A stretch of 64,000 nucleotides of DNA, taken from Arthrobacter sp. SPG23 (GTDB lineage: Bacteria > Actinomycetota > Actinomycetes > Actinomycetales > Micrococcaceae). Positions 39,352-48,068 of this stretch are shown here, piece by piece (the first letter of the stretch is position 1; every line of letters begins with the position of its first letter). A program made the translations under genes and the position numbers. The notes below the pieces were generated by a model. That model was not told where the DNA came from, did no database searches, and worked only from the letters and a program-made list of their open reading frames with translations. The stretch lies in NCBI RefSeq assembly GCF_000876655.1, contig NZ_JYCN01000013.1, positions 95,340-159,339 of the forward strand, read 5' to 3'.

Positions 39352-39834
39352 CTATGGCCTCAATTCGATGACCGTCTTGCCGATTCTCACGGGGACACCG
39401 AGCTCCACCGGGAGGGCGCGGGTGAGCTGCTGATTGGCCAGGTACGTGCCGTTGGTCGAGCCGAGATCTTCGATGAACCAGCGGCTGCCCTGCGGAAAGA
39501 GCCGGGCGTGCCGGCCTGAGGCGTAGTCGTCCTCAAGGACCAAGGTGGCCTCCTGTGCGCGGCCAAGGAGGATGGGACTGTCCGCGAGCGGAATTGTGTG
39601 GCCCTTGAGCGGACCTTCCGTGACAACAAGCTGGCGGGCCTGCTGCTTCGCGGGCGGCGGTGCAGTCTCCGCCAGTTCAGGGTGCTTGCGGACCTGGCGG
39701 GCAGTGGGGGCGCCCATGGCGGCCTTCCTGCCGATCATCAGGTCGCGGCGCATGGCGGACACGATGCTGAAGATGAGGACCCATAGCAGCAGGAGGAACC
39801 CGAACCGCAGGGCCGTAATAGTCAGTTCGCTCAC
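39352..39834 (-). CDS. fhaB: FHA-domain membrane protein FhaB (FipA-like)
   Basis: 160 residues. An N-terminal membrane helix (LRFGFLLLLWVLIFSIVSAM) precedes a C-terminal FHA domain, which binds phosphothreonine. The FHA hallmarks are ILLGRAQEATLVL, SGRHARLFPQG and DLGSTNGTYLANQ. Mycobacterial FhaB links kinase signalling to PbpA/RodA and cell division. The start overlaps the fhaA stop by 4 bp. Confidence 0.94.
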   Translation of the reverse strand: MSELTITALRFGFLLLLWVLIFSIVSAMRRDLMIGRKAAMGAPTARQVRKHPELAETAPPPAKQQARQLVVTEGPLKGHTIPLADSPILLGRAQEATLVLEDDYASGRHARLFPQGSRWFIEDLGSTNGTYLANQQLTRALPVELGVPVRIGKTVIELRP

Positions 39835-40577
39835 GGGCGGCCACCGGAATTGGCGGGCAAAAGGCGGAAGATAATTTTGGTCCGTCCCATCGTGATGGTG
39901 GAGCCGTCGGTCAGGTCGACGCTGCCGACGACCTTGCGTCCATTGACGTAGCTGCCGTTGGTGGACCCCAGGTCGACGGCCTCGGTGGTGCCGTTGGCGG
40001 TGCGGATTTCGAGGTGGCGGCGGGAAACTCCGGTGTCGTCCACCAGGATGTCGGCTTCCGAAGACCGGCCCAACACGATGGAAGCGGCGTTGAGCGAGTA
40101 GCGCTGGCCGTCAATGTCCAGGACCGGCTGAAGCCGCACCGGCTGGCGGCTGGGCGCGGCCGGCACGTTGTTGCGCGGCACGGGAGGGGCCGCGGCGGAA
40201 CCGGAGGCCTTTTCCGTCCTTGAATCGATCTCGAAATCTCCGGCGCGGATTTCTCCGTCGCGCCGGAAAGAAATGCGGACCGAGCCCTGGAGTGTGTAGC
40301 CCTGGCTGCGGACGTGGTTGATCACCACATCGCACAGTTCCTCGGCGAGGGGTGTGCCCCACTCCTGGGCGCGCTTGAAGTCGTCTTCGCTGAGGCGGAC
40401 ATCAAAAACGTTGGGTGCAAGGGTGCGTCCGGCGGCGATGGTAATGGCCTTGTGGTCCACTTCCCGGCGGAGGCGGCTGGCGATTTCCACAGGCTCAACC
40501 TGGGCCCGCGAACCGGTGGAGAAGACACCGCGGACGGCCTTTTCGATGCCGCGCTCGACTTTGTCCAGCATTCCCAT
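39831..40577 (-). CDS. fhaA: FHA-domain protein FhaA with DUF3662 domain
   Basis: 248 residues from ATG 40577 (GMLDKVERGIEKAVRGVFS), preceded by a strong GGAGAGG site. The N-terminal DUF3662 domain (to about 130) is followed by a Pro/Ala linker and a C-terminal FHA domain: IVLGRSSEADILV, VSRRHLEIR and DLGSTNGSYVNGRK. In mycobacteria FhaA binds phosphorylated MviN and regulates lipid II flipping. First gene of the operon. Confidence 0.95.
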   Translation of the reverse strand: MGMLDKVERGIEKAVRGVFSTGSRAQVEPVEIASRLRREVDHKAITIAAGRTLAPNVFDVRLSEDDFKRAQEWGTPLAEELCDVVINHVRSQGYTLQGSVRISFRRDGEIRAGDFEIDSRTEKASGSAAAPPVPRNNVPAAPSRQPVRLQPVLDIDGQRYSLNAASIVLGRSSEADILVDDTGVSRRHLEIRTANGTTEAVDLGSTNGSYVNGRKVVGSVDLTDGSTITMGRTKIIFRLLPANSGGRP

Positions 40578-40929
40578 GGCACCTCTCCTCTCCTTACGGC
40601 TGCGGGGCAGCACACGATTCGGAACTCAGTTCACAACACTGCCGGAAGTGCGCCGGGGACGGGCACTCCTACACCTGATACTACTGGGCGGGGCTGTGAA
40701 TGACCTTAATGCACAACGCCGGGGCGGGGAGAATAGTTCTTTCCGCCCCGGCCTGACGCGGGCCCGGCGGCATCGTTTCAAGGGCCCGTCCGGGTGGATG
40801 ATTCAGCCCGCCGGGAGTGCTGCAGGGCCCGATTGGTGTTTTGCCGTGGTTGTCCGTTATGCTTGATCTCGCTGCTTTTACGAGGCTGGCAGTCCGGAAA
40901 ACGGGCTCCTGTCGGGTGAAAGAAGTTGC
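40578..40929. promoter_or_regulatory. Divergent region between fhaA and tRNA-Leu
   Basis: A 352-bp gap with no credible gene. It must hold the promoter of the fhaA-pknB operon on the minus strand and that of tRNA-Leu on the plus strand. TATGCT at 40858-40863 may be a -10 element for the tRNA, but no clear -35 pairs with it. Confidence 0.3.
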
Positions 40930-41012
40930 GCGCGAGTGGCGGAACGGCAGACGCGCTGGCTTCAGGTGCCAGTGTCCGAAAGGGCGTGGGGGTTCAAATC
41001 CCCCCTCGCGCA
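40930..41012 (+). tRNA. tRNA-Leu (CAG)
   Basis: 83-nt class II tRNA with a long variable arm. The acceptor GCGCGAG pairs with CTCGCGC, the anticodon stem-loop is centred on CTTCAGGT (anticodon CAG), and the T arm contains GGTTCAAATCC. CCA is not encoded. Confidence 0.96.
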
Positions 41013-41019
41013 CGCAATG

Positions 41020-41060
41020 AAAGAACCCCGGTCTTAGGACCGGGGTTCTTTTGCTTTAAC
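41020..41060 (+). terminator. Rho-independent terminator after tRNA-Leu
   Basis: Perfect stem AAAGAACCCCGGTC with GACCGGGGTTCTTT around a TTAG loop, followed by TTGCTTT. Confidence 0.92.
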
Positions 41061-41340
41061 AGCGCGTCAGCCTTGGGCCGGCTCCTTGTCGGCCCGGTAA
41101 CTCCCCGCCGCGTGGTCATTTCCCCTGTGAGTCGCCAGGGGAAATGACCGCAAGAGGGGGAAAAGCCGCCCGAGCTGAGGCGGCTGCCTCTCGGAGGCCC
41201 AGCCCCACCCTGCTAAACGACAGTTAACTTCGCTGAAACGGCTCGGGCTGATTCCTGAAACAACCGTTCCATAGTGTCGGTGCCAGACGGCCCACGGGGC
41301 CGCTTGTACATGTGACCGCCTCCCGATTTGGAGTAGACGA

Positions 41341-42438
41341 ATGACAGCTTTCAGTTCGGAAAAAGGCCCGCTGCGCCCATCACGGCGGATGGTGCTTGCA
41401 GGATTTTCGTCGGCGGCGCTGGTGGCGCTGACCGGCTGCGGAGGTGAATCGGGAGCCACGGCACCGGCTGCGTCGGGCAGTGCTTCGGGGGCTGCGGCCG
41501 ATTTCGGAACGCTCGAGGTCCAGCTTTCGTGGCTGAAGAACTCGGAGTTCGCCGGTGAGTACTTTGCCGACAGCAAGGGCTATTACAAGGACGCCGGCTT
41601 CAGCGCGGTCAACCTGATCGCCGGCGGCCCCGGCGGGGCTTCGGCGGAAACCATGGTCCTCTCCGGCAAGGCGCTGGTGGGCACGTCGTCGCCCGTCGGG
41701 GTGGCGCCGGTGGTCCTCAACGAAGGAGCGCCGCTGAAGATCATCGGCTCCACGTACCAGAAGAATCCGTTCACGATCGTTTCGCTGGCTGCCAACTCGA
41801 TCACCGCCCCGGAGGACCTGGTCGGCAAGAAGATCGGCGTCCAGGCCGGCGTTAATGAAACGCTGTTCGATGCCCTCCTCGAGGTCAACAAGATCGACCC
41901 GTCCAAGGTCACCAAGGTGCCGGTGCAGTACGATCCGCAGCCACTGCTGAACGGCGACGTCGAGGGGTTCTTCGCGTACCTGACCAACGAAGTGCTCACC
42001 CTTGAGCTGGGCGGGCACAAGACGGCGGTCCTGCCGTTTGCGGACAATGGCCTGCCCTTTGTTGCCGAGAGCTTCGTGGTCACGGACGAGTCCATCAAGA
42101 ACAAGAGGCCGGAGCTGAAGGCCTTCCTGGCGGCGACCATCAAGGGCTGGAAGGACGCCCTGGCTGATCCGGCTGAATCTGCCCGGCTCGCCGTCGAGGT
42201 GTATGGCAAAGAGCTGGGCCTGACCATGGACAAGGAAAAGGGCCAGGCCGAGGCCCAGAACACCAAGCTCATCGCCACGCCGGAGACGGACAGCAACGGC
42301 CTGTTCACAGTATCCAAGGAGCTGATGGACAAGAACATCGAGATCCTCAAGCTGGCCGGCTACGACACCACCGCAGAAACGATCTTTGACCTGAGCCTCC
42401 TGGACGAGGTCTATGCCGAAAACCCGGACCTGAAGTAG
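41341..42438 (+). CDS. ABC transporter substrate-binding lipoprotein (NMT1/SsuA type)
   Basis: 365 residues. The N-terminus has a twin arginine ([17 protein letters not shown]) and a lipobox LTGCGG, so it is probably exported by Tat and lipid-anchored. The mature protein matches the NMT1/THI5-like fold: [30 protein letters not shown] and [10 protein letters not shown]. This fold serves thiamine-precursor, sulfonate, nitrate and other importers, and the substrate cannot be told. First gene of a four-gene ABC operon. Confidence 0.9.
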   Translation: MTAFSSEKGPLRPSRRMVLAGFSSAALVALTGCGGESGATAPAASGSASGAAADFGTLEVQLSWLKNSEFAGEYFADSKGYYKDAGFSAVNLIAGGPGGASAETMVLSGKALVGTSSPVGVAPVVLNEGAPLKIIGSTYQKNPFTIVSLAANSITAPEDLVGKKIGVQAGVNETLFDALLEVNKIDPSKVTKVPVQYDPQPLLNGDVEGFFAYLTNEVLTLELGGHKTAVLPFADNGLPFVAESFVVTDESIKNKRPELKAFLAATIKGWKDALADPAESARLAVEVYGKELGLTMDKEKGQAEAQNTKLIATPETDSNGLFTVSKELMDKNIEILKLAGYDTTAETIFDLSLLDEVYAENPDLK

Positions 42439-42443
42439 GACGC

Positions 42444-43277
42444 ATGACTGAAGTGAGAACGGAAGCCGTAGCCGGAGGACTGCTTTCCGGAACCGGCATA
42501 TCGCTCAGCAACCTGGGCAAGAGCTTCCGGATGGGCAGGAAGAGAGTCGTGGCGCTGGAAGACGCCAACCTGATGACGTCCAAGGGAACGTTCCTTTCCC
42601 TGCTGGGACCCTCCGGATGCGGCAAATCGACCATCCTGCGGATCCTGGCCGGGCTGGAAACCCCCACCACCGGCCAGGTCACGGTGGACGGCCATACGCC
42701 GGCCGAGCTGCGGACCCGGCACGAACTGGGGATTGCCTTCCAGGATCCGGCGCTGCTCCCTTGGCGGAGCGTCGTGTCCAACATCCGGCTGCCCTTCGAG
42801 GTGGCAGGACTCCCCGTGGACCACGCCATGGTGGACGACCTGGTGGACCTGATCGGGCTGAAGGGGTTTGAAAAGGCGAAGCCGGCCCAGTTGTCCGGCG
42901 GCATGCGCCAGCGGGTGTCCATTGCCCGGGCCCTGGCGCTTAAGCCCTCGGTGCTGTTGCTGGATGAGCCGTTCGGGGCGCTGGACGACATGACCCGGCA
43001 ACGGCTGAACCTGGAACTGCTGCGGATCTGGACGGAGAAGCCCGCCACAACTTTGATGGTCACCCACGGCATCGCGGAGGCCATGTTCCTCTCCGATGTG
43101 GTGGCTGTGATGAGCGCCCGTCCGGGCCGGATCAAGGAGATCATCACCGTGGACCTTCCCCGGCCGCGGACACCGGAAATGATGCGGACCCCGGAGTTCC
43201 ATGCCCTGTGCGACCGGGCCTCCGAACTCCTGTTCGGCGACACCGGTGCGCCCCTTGAGGAGGTGGAATCACCATGA
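42444..43277 (+). CDS. ABC transporter ATP-binding protein (SsuB/TauB/ThiZ type)
   Basis: 277-residue ATPase. Walker A is [20 protein letters not shown], the Q-loop is [13 protein letters not shown], the signature is [15 protein letters not shown] and Walker B is [33 protein letters not shown] provides the switch histidine. It starts 5 bp after the binding-protein gene and overlaps the first permease by 4 bp. Confidence 0.94.
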   Translation: MTEVRTEAVAGGLLSGTGISLSNLGKSFRMGRKRVVALEDANLMTSKGTFLSLLGPSGCGKSTILRILAGLETPTTGQVTVDGHTPAELRTRHELGIAFQDPALLPWRSVVSNIRLPFEVAGLPVDHAMVDDLVDLIGLKGFEKAKPAQLSGGMRQRVSIARALALKPSVLLLDEPFGALDDMTRQRLNLELLRIWTEKPATTLMVTHGIAEAMFLSDVVAVMSARPGRIKEIITVDLPRPRTPEMMRTPEFHALCDRASELLFGDTGAPLEEVESP

Positions 43278-44116
43278 CGCGGTCGTTCCCGTTAAGTACG
43301 ACGGCGGCCCGGCCGCTGCCGCCATGGGCTTCGGCTGCGATCGGCGTTGCGGCCACCGTCGCGCTCTGGTGGCTGGCCGCCGCGACAGTGCTTTCCGGAG
43401 TGGGTGCCAGTGCGGACGGATCCGGCGGAGCCGTCCCGACGCCGCCGGAAGTCCTGGGACAGCTGGCGAGTGACGGCGTCGGGTTTTACTGGCCCAACCT
43501 GGCGGTGACAGTGGCGGAGGCTTCCGCAGGATACCTGTGGGGGAACGCCGCCGCGCTGCTGCTGTCCGCGAGTGTCCTGGTGCTTCCGTCACTGGAACGG
43601 CTGGTCACCCAACTGGCGGTGACCAGCTATTGCCTGCCCATCGTTGCCATCGGGCCGCTGGCGTTCATAGTTATCGGGTCGCCCGCCCGGGGGGAATCCT
43701 CGGGCACGGCCGTCCTGCTGGCGGGCATCTCGGTCTTCTTCACCACCGTGGTAGGTGCGCTGGCCGCACTCAAGAGCGCGGACCGGGCAAGCCTGGACCT
43801 CGTGGCAGTCTACGGCGGCGGCCGGCTGAAACAGCTGGTCAAGGTACAGCTCATCTCCGCCCTGCCCGGAATCCTGAACGCGTTGAAGATCGCCGTCCCG
43901 GCCGCCGTGCTGGGGGCCGTGCTCGGCGAATACGTGGGCGGCGTGGACCGGGGGATCGGCCCGGCGCTGGTCAATGCCCAACAGAACCTCGAGATCGCCA
44001 GGGCATGGGGCGTTGCCCTGGTGGCGGGGCTGCTCGCCGGCGCCGGCTATGGCGTCTTCGCGCTGCTGGCACGATTCGTGACGCCGTGGTCCTCCGGACG
44101 CCGGGCGGCAGCGTGA
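43274..44116 (+). CDS. ABC transporter permease 1
   Basis: 280 residues with about six membrane helices. The BPD-type EAA-like loop is [20 protein letters not shown], followed by [20 protein letters not shown]. The start overlaps the ATPase stop (ATGA) and the stop overlaps permease 2. The two non-identical permeases probably form a heterodimer. Confidence 0.9.
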   Translation: MTRSFPLSTTAARPLPPWASAAIGVAATVALWWLAAATVLSGVGASADGSGGAVPTPPEVLGQLASDGVGFYWPNLAVTVAEASAGYLWGNAAALLLSASVLVLPSLERLVTQLAVTSYCLPIVAIGPLAFIVIGSPARGESSGTAVLLAGISVFFTTVVGALAALKSADRASLDLVAVYGGGRLKQLVKVQLISALPGILNALKIAVPAAVLGAVLGEYVGGVDRGIGPALVNAQQNLEIARAWGVALVAGLLAGAGYGVFALLARFVTPWSSGRRAAA

Positions 44117-44934
44117 TGCCGGGATCGGCGGCCGGCCTTGCCGCACTGAAGGGCGCGGGGCGCGCGGTAGCCGGCCTGCTGGTTTCCCTGGCCGTGGTGC
44201 TGCTGCTGTGGGTGGCACTGCTGAAGCTCTTCAACATCTCGCCGTTCGTCGGCAAGGGGCCGCTGGACGTGTTCAACTTCCTGTTCTCGGTGCCGGCCGC
44301 GGAGGCCAACCGGCAGGCCGTCCTGCAGAACCTCGGCCAGACCATGGTGGACGCGTTCCTGGGGTTTGCCGCCGGAATGGTGGGAGCCGTTGTGATTGCC
44401 GCGGTGTTTGTGTTGTTCCGTGGTGTGGAGAGCGCGCTGATGCCGGTAGCAATGCTCCTGCGCTCCGTGCCGCTTGTGGCGCTGGCGCCCATCATCATCC
44501 TGATTTTCGGCAGGCAGGAACCGGCTGTTGCTGCCATCGGCGGGATCGTGGTGCTTTTCCCCGCCCTGGTCACGATTGTGTTCGGGCTTCGCTCGGCGTC
44601 CCCGGCCATGATCGAAGTGATCGATGTCTACGGCGGCTCACGCTGGACTGCACTGTTGAAGGTTGCGCTGCCGTCGTCCCTGCCGGCGTTCTTCACGGCC
44701 GTGAAGGTCTCCATCCCGGGGGCGATCACCGGCGCGCTGCTGGCGGAGTGGCTCGCCACCGGCAAGGGAATCGGCTACGCCATCATCTCCGCCGTGTCCC
44801 GGGCAAGGAACAACGAGGTGTGGGCATCGGTGGTGGTGATCACGCTGGTTTCGATCATCCTGTACACCGTGGTGGCGCTCCTGGAGGAGGCCATGCTGCG
44901 GAGGTCCGGCCAGGCGCCGTCGACGTCCGGCTGA
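44116..44934 (+). CDS. ABC transporter permease 2
   Basis: 272 residues from ATG 44116, which overlaps the stop of permease 1; an in-frame GTG lies one codon upstream. About six membrane helices. The coupling loop reads MIEVIDVYGGSRWTALLKVA, followed by LPSSLPAFFTAVKVSIPGAI. A much longer frame upstream is only the shadow of permease 1. Last gene of the importer operon. Confidence 0.9.
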   Translation: MPGSAAGLAALKGAGRAVAGLLVSLAVVLLLWVALLKLFNISPFVGKGPLDVFNFLFSVPAAEANRQAVLQNLGQTMVDAFLGFAAGMVGAVVIAAVFVLFRGVESALMPVAMLLRSVPLVALAPIIILIFGRQEPAVAAIGGIVVLFPALVTIVFGLRSASPAMIEVIDVYGGSRWTALLKVALPSSLPAFFTAVKVSIPGAITGALLAEWLATGKGIGYAIISAVSRARNNEVWASVVVITLVSIILYTVVALLEEAMLRRSGQAPSTSG

Positions 44935-44953
44935 CCGGAGGAAGGGCGTAACC

Positions 44954-45646
44954 CTAGCGCCCGGCTTTCAGCCGGCGCCTTGAGTTGGCCAGGTGGCTGC
45001 GCATGGCAGCCGACGACGACGGCACGTCGCCTTCCGCGATGGCGGCGTAGATGGATTCGTGTTCATGGACCACTTGGTCGAAGTGGTCGCGGGCGTAGTG
45101 TTCGTCGCCGGTGATCAGCCGGGTGCGGGGCATTGCGATCATGGTCTGGCCCAGTGAGGCAAGGCAGTCGGAGTAGAAGGGGTTCCCGGACGCGGCGGCG
45201 ATGGCCTTGTGGAATTCGTAGTCGGCCTTCATTGCATGCGCCGGGTGGCCGCTGCTTGAAGTGAAGTCCTCCAGGGCCTTCTGCACGGCCCTTAGCTGCC
45301 GGTCCGTCCGGTTCCGCGCGGCCAGTGCGGCAGCCTCGGATTCGACGCCCATGCGGAACTCGAGCAGGTGGAGCCGGTCCTCGAAACTGGCCACGGCGCG
45401 GCCGCCGGGAGCCTGCAGATCACCGGCCGGGGGCGGGGTCAGTGCGAAGCTGCCCCGCCCGCGTTCGGTTTCCACCAATCCCTCTGCCTGCAGCCGGGTC
45501 AGCGCTGCCCGCACCACGGTGCGGCTGACGCCGAACTCGCCGATCAGCGTGTTTTCGCTGGGCAGCTTGTCGCCGGGCTGAATGACGCCGTCAACAATGC
45601 GCGTGCGAAGGTCAGCGGCGAGGTCCGCGGTCAGGTTCCGGCTCAT
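44954..45646 (-). CDS. GntR-family (FadR subfamily) transcriptional regulator
   Basis: 230 residues from ATG 45646. The N-terminal winged helix is LRTRIVDGVIQPGDKLPSEN followed by FGVSRTVVRAALTRLQAEG. The C-terminal FCD effector domain includes FRMGVESEAAALAARNRTD, YEFHKAIAAASGNPF and a later HE-HES metal/ligand region. It lies 10 bp behind the enolase-superfamily gene, so it likely controls that gene in response to a sugar acid. It converges with the ABC operon. Confidence 0.92.
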   Translation of the reverse strand: MSRNLTADLAADLRTRIVDGVIQPGDKLPSENTLIGEFGVSRTVVRAALTRLQAEGLVETERGRGSFALTPPPAGDLQAPGGRAVASFEDRLHLLEFRMGVESEAAALAARNRTDRQLRAVQKALEDFTSSSGHPAHAMKADYEFHKAIAAASGNPFYSDCLASLGQTMIAMPRTRLITGDEHYARDHFDQVVHEHESIYAAIAEGDVPSSSAAMRSHLANSRRRLKAGR

Positions 45647-45656
45647 GCGATCAAGG

Positions 45657-46784
45657 TTACGCGCCGAACTCCACGGACTCTGTGGACCAGGCGCGGGCCT
45701 GGTCGCTGAGGGACACGCCGAGGCCCGGGCGGTCCGGAACCAGCATGCGGCCGTTCTTGGTTTCAAGGCGCTCGTTAAACAGCGGGTCGAGCCAGTCGAA
45801 GTGCTCCACCCACGGTTCGCGGGGGTAGGCGGCGGCCAGGTGAAGGTGGATTTCCATGGCGAAGTGCGGTGCGAGGCCCAAGCCCCGCTCGTCCGCCAAG
45901 GCGGCCAGGCGCAGGAACTGGGTGATGCCGCCGACGCGCGGGGCATCCGGCTGGATGATGTCGCAGCCGTTGGCGTTGATCAGGCCCTTGTGCTCAGCCA
46001 CGGACGCCAGCATTTCACCGGTGGCGATGGGCGTGTCCAAGACGTTGGCCAGGTGGGCATGTCCCTCGAAGTCGTAGGCATCCAGCGGCTCTTCGATCCA
46101 GATGAGGTTGAATTCCTCCAGCTGCCGGCCCATCCGCAGGGCGGTTGCGCGGTCCCACTGCTGGTTGGCGTCCACCATGAGCGGCACGTCCCAGCCAAGG
46201 TGTTCGCGGATTCCGGCCACGCGACGAAGGTCCTCTTTGCTGTCGGGGAGGCCCACCTTGATCTTGATGCCGCCGATGCCTTCGTCGATGGACTGGGTGG
46301 CGCGGGCCTTGACCTCGTCCAGGGAGGCATTCAGGAAGCCGCCGGACGTGTTGTACGTCTGGACCGAGTCGCGGTAGGAGCCCAGGAGCTTGGCCAGGGG
46401 AAGCCCGGCGCGCTTGGCCTTGAGATCGTAGAGGGCGATGTCGATGGCGGCCAGCGCCTGGGTGGCCACGCCCGAGCGGCCCACGGAGGCGCCGGCCCAG
46501 AGCAGCTTTGTGTAGATCTTGCCGATGTCGTTTGGGTCCTCGCCGATGATTCCTTCGGCCACCTCTTTGGCATGCGCGTATTGGGCCGGTCCGCCTGCGC
46601 GCTTTGAGTAGCTGAAGCCGATGCCGCGGTGGCCCTGTTCGGTGGTGATCTCGGCGAACAGGAAGACCACTTCGGTCATGGGCTTCTGGCGGCCGGTGAA
46701 TACTTTCGCATCACTGATCGGCACGGAGAGGGGAAGCCTCGCGGTGGAAAGTTTCACATGGCGAATGAGATCTACGGTGCTCAT
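45657..46784 (-). CDS. L-talarate/galactarate dehydratase-like enolase-superfamily enzyme
   Basis: Mandelate racemase subgroup, 375 residues from ATG 46784 (STVDLIRHVKLSTARLPLSV). The catalytic Lys is in GGIKIKVG. The metal ligands are in VDANQQWD, IEEPLDAYD and ATGEM. The second-base region is APHFAMEIHLHLAAAYPREP. GFSYSKRAGGP and the YPREPWVEHF segment closely resemble Salmonella talarate/galactarate dehydratase as I recall it. It would dehydrate a hexaric acid to a 2-keto-3-deoxy acid; exact substrate is inference. Confidence 0.88.
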   Translation of the reverse strand: MSTVDLIRHVKLSTARLPLSVPISDAKVFTGRQKPMTEVVFLFAEITTEQGHRGIGFSYSKRAGGPAQYAHAKEVAEGIIGEDPNDIGKIYTKLLWAGASVGRSGVATQALAAIDIALYDLKAKRAGLPLAKLLGSYRDSVQTYNTSGGFLNASLDEVKARATQSIDEGIGGIKIKVGLPDSKEDLRRVAGIREHLGWDVPLMVDANQQWDRATALRMGRQLEEFNLIWIEEPLDAYDFEGHAHLANVLDTPIATGEMLASVAEHKGLINANGCDIIQPDAPRVGGITQFLRLAALADERGLGLAPHFAMEIHLHLAAAYPREPWVEHFDWLDPLFNERLETKNGRMLVPDRPGLGVSLSDQARAWSTESVEFGA

Positions 46785-46836
46785 GCGGGCGCTCCTCGTC
46801 AGCAGGAAGGGGGCTGCATTGCCCTCCCGCTTAGGA

Positions 46837-46863
46837 TACAAGTATAAAACATGTATTACAAGT
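46837..46863. promoter_or_regulatory. AT-rich direct repeat upstream of the dehydratase gene
   Basis: TACAAGT occurs at 46837-46843 and again at 46857-46863, 20 bp apart (about two helical turns), with TATAAAACATGTAT between. This is the most AT-rich patch in the 5' region of the dehydratase-GntR unit and is a candidate promoter/operator. Confidence 0.4.
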
Positions 46864-46892
46864 GACTGAAGGTCATCCTTCCGGCCCGCGTC

Positions 46893-47213
46893 CTAGTGAA
46901 CCAGCCACGCCACAACGAGGAGCGCCCCGACGCTCAGGAGGGTAGTGCAGAGGATCACGTCGCGTGCCACGGTCATGCCGCGGCCATAGGGGGAGGCGAA
47001 GAGGAATACGTTCTGCGCGGTGGGGAGAGCGGCCATAATCACGCTGGCCAGCAGGTGCTGCCCTTCCAGTCCAAAAATAAAGCGGCCCAGGACCCACGCG
47101 ATCAGCGGCATCCCGGCAATCTTCAGGAACGTGGCCACGAGGGTTTCCGTCCGGCCGTCGTCTTTCTGCAGCACCCTTCTATTCGACAGCTGTAGTGCCG
47201 TCGGTCCGGTCAA
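46893..47213 (-). pseudogene. Truncated AEC (auxin efflux carrier) family permease
   Basis: Only about 106 residues remain of a family that is normally about 300 residues. The text LVATFLKIAGMPLIAWVLGR, SVIMAALPTAQNVFLFAS and YGRGMTVARDVILCTTLLS is the classical C-terminal third, with three or four membrane helices. The start is ill-defined and lies 12 bp behind the TetR stop. The 5' two-thirds appears deleted. Confidence 0.7.
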
Positions 47214-47225
47214 AGGTGAACATTG

Positions 47226-47927
47226 CTAATTCCGCAGCGCCCCGAGCCCCGAGATCAACGCCTCCAGGCCCAGGCTGAAGGCGATGTCCGCAGGCTTTTC
47301 GTGGCCTTGTTCGGCGAGGCTCTGGACGGCCGCCGTGAAGTTGGGCGTTGATTCCGCCATGCTGCCCGGATCGAAGATGTCCGCCGGGGCCGTGACGTCG
47401 AAGGCCGAACCGAAAATGAAGGACTCCAGCGCCACGATCGAGGAGATGATGCGTTCCTCGGGGAAGCCGGCTTTCCGCAGCCCTGCGCTGACGGTCTCGT
47501 ACATGGCCAGGGTCTGCGGCGCATCCGTCACCGGCAGGACCGCGATCACCGGGATGAGCGGCGTGTGCTTGGAGAAAACGTCCCGGTAACTCCACGCCCA
47601 CCGCCGCACGGCTTCGTTCCAGGGTTCACGGCCGAACGCGGACACGTCCACCAGGGCCGCGAGGTGGTCCTCCACCAGGACCAGCACGTCCCGTTTGGAT
47701 GTCACGTGGTTGTAGAGGGCCGACGGCGCCACGTCCAGTGAGCGTGCCAGCGCCGCCATGGTGAGCCCGTCGTAGCCGCTTTTCCCGATCAGCCGCAGCG
47801 CTGCCGCGGTGATCACCGCCTGGTCCAGTACGGCCGATGCCGGCCTGCCCGCGCGTCGCTTCGGCGGGGTTGCTGCGGGGAGGGGGTCCGTGCGGGATGT
47901 GGCGTTCTGGCGGGCGGCTGCCGGCAT
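47226..47927 (-). CDS. TetR-family regulator
   Basis: 233 residues from ATG 47927 (PAAARQNATSRTD), which has GAAAGG 7 bp upstream; an in-frame start at 47960 is less likely. The HTH is ITAAALRLIGKSGYDGLTMA then SLDVAPSALYNHVTSKRDV. The C-terminal domain resembles TetR_C-type ligand domains. It is divergent from the amine oxidase gene, with a perfect 21-bp palindrome between them, so it probably represses that operon and itself. Confidence 0.92.
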   Translation of the reverse strand: MPAAARQNATSRTDPLPAATPPKRRAGRPASAVLDQAVITAAALRLIGKSGYDGLTMAALARSLDVAPSALYNHVTSKRDVLVLVEDHLAALVDVSAFGREPWNEAVRRWAWSYRDVFSKHTPLIPVIAVLPVTDAPQTLAMYETVSAGLRKAGFPEERIISSIVALESFIFGSAFDVTAPADIFDPGSMAESTPNFTAAVQSLAEQGHEKPADIAFSLGLEALISGLGALRN

Positions 47928-48009
47928 CGTCGGCCTTTCTGCTGGCTGGGTCCCCAGCATTATTCCATTGACCCCTTCCGCGGCGGAGCTGGAACCGCTA
48001 TAGTTTTCC

Positions 48010-48030
48010 TAAATGAATGGCATTCATTTA
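48010..48030. promoter_or_regulatory. Palindromic TetR operator
   Basis: TAAATGAATG, a single G, then CATTCATTTA: a perfect 10-bp inverted repeat with a one-base centre. It lies 38 bp before the amine oxidase start and 82 bp from the TetR start, the position expected for a shared operator. Confidence 0.85.
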
Positions 48031-48068
48031 GTGGTCCGCATCACTCCCGCGGCCACAGAGAGGACATC

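Noticed and set aside
41341..44934. Naming the importer ThiXYZ, SsuABC or TauABC
   Set aside because: The families share folds and motifs, and no neighbouring metabolic gene or riboswitch identifies the substrate.
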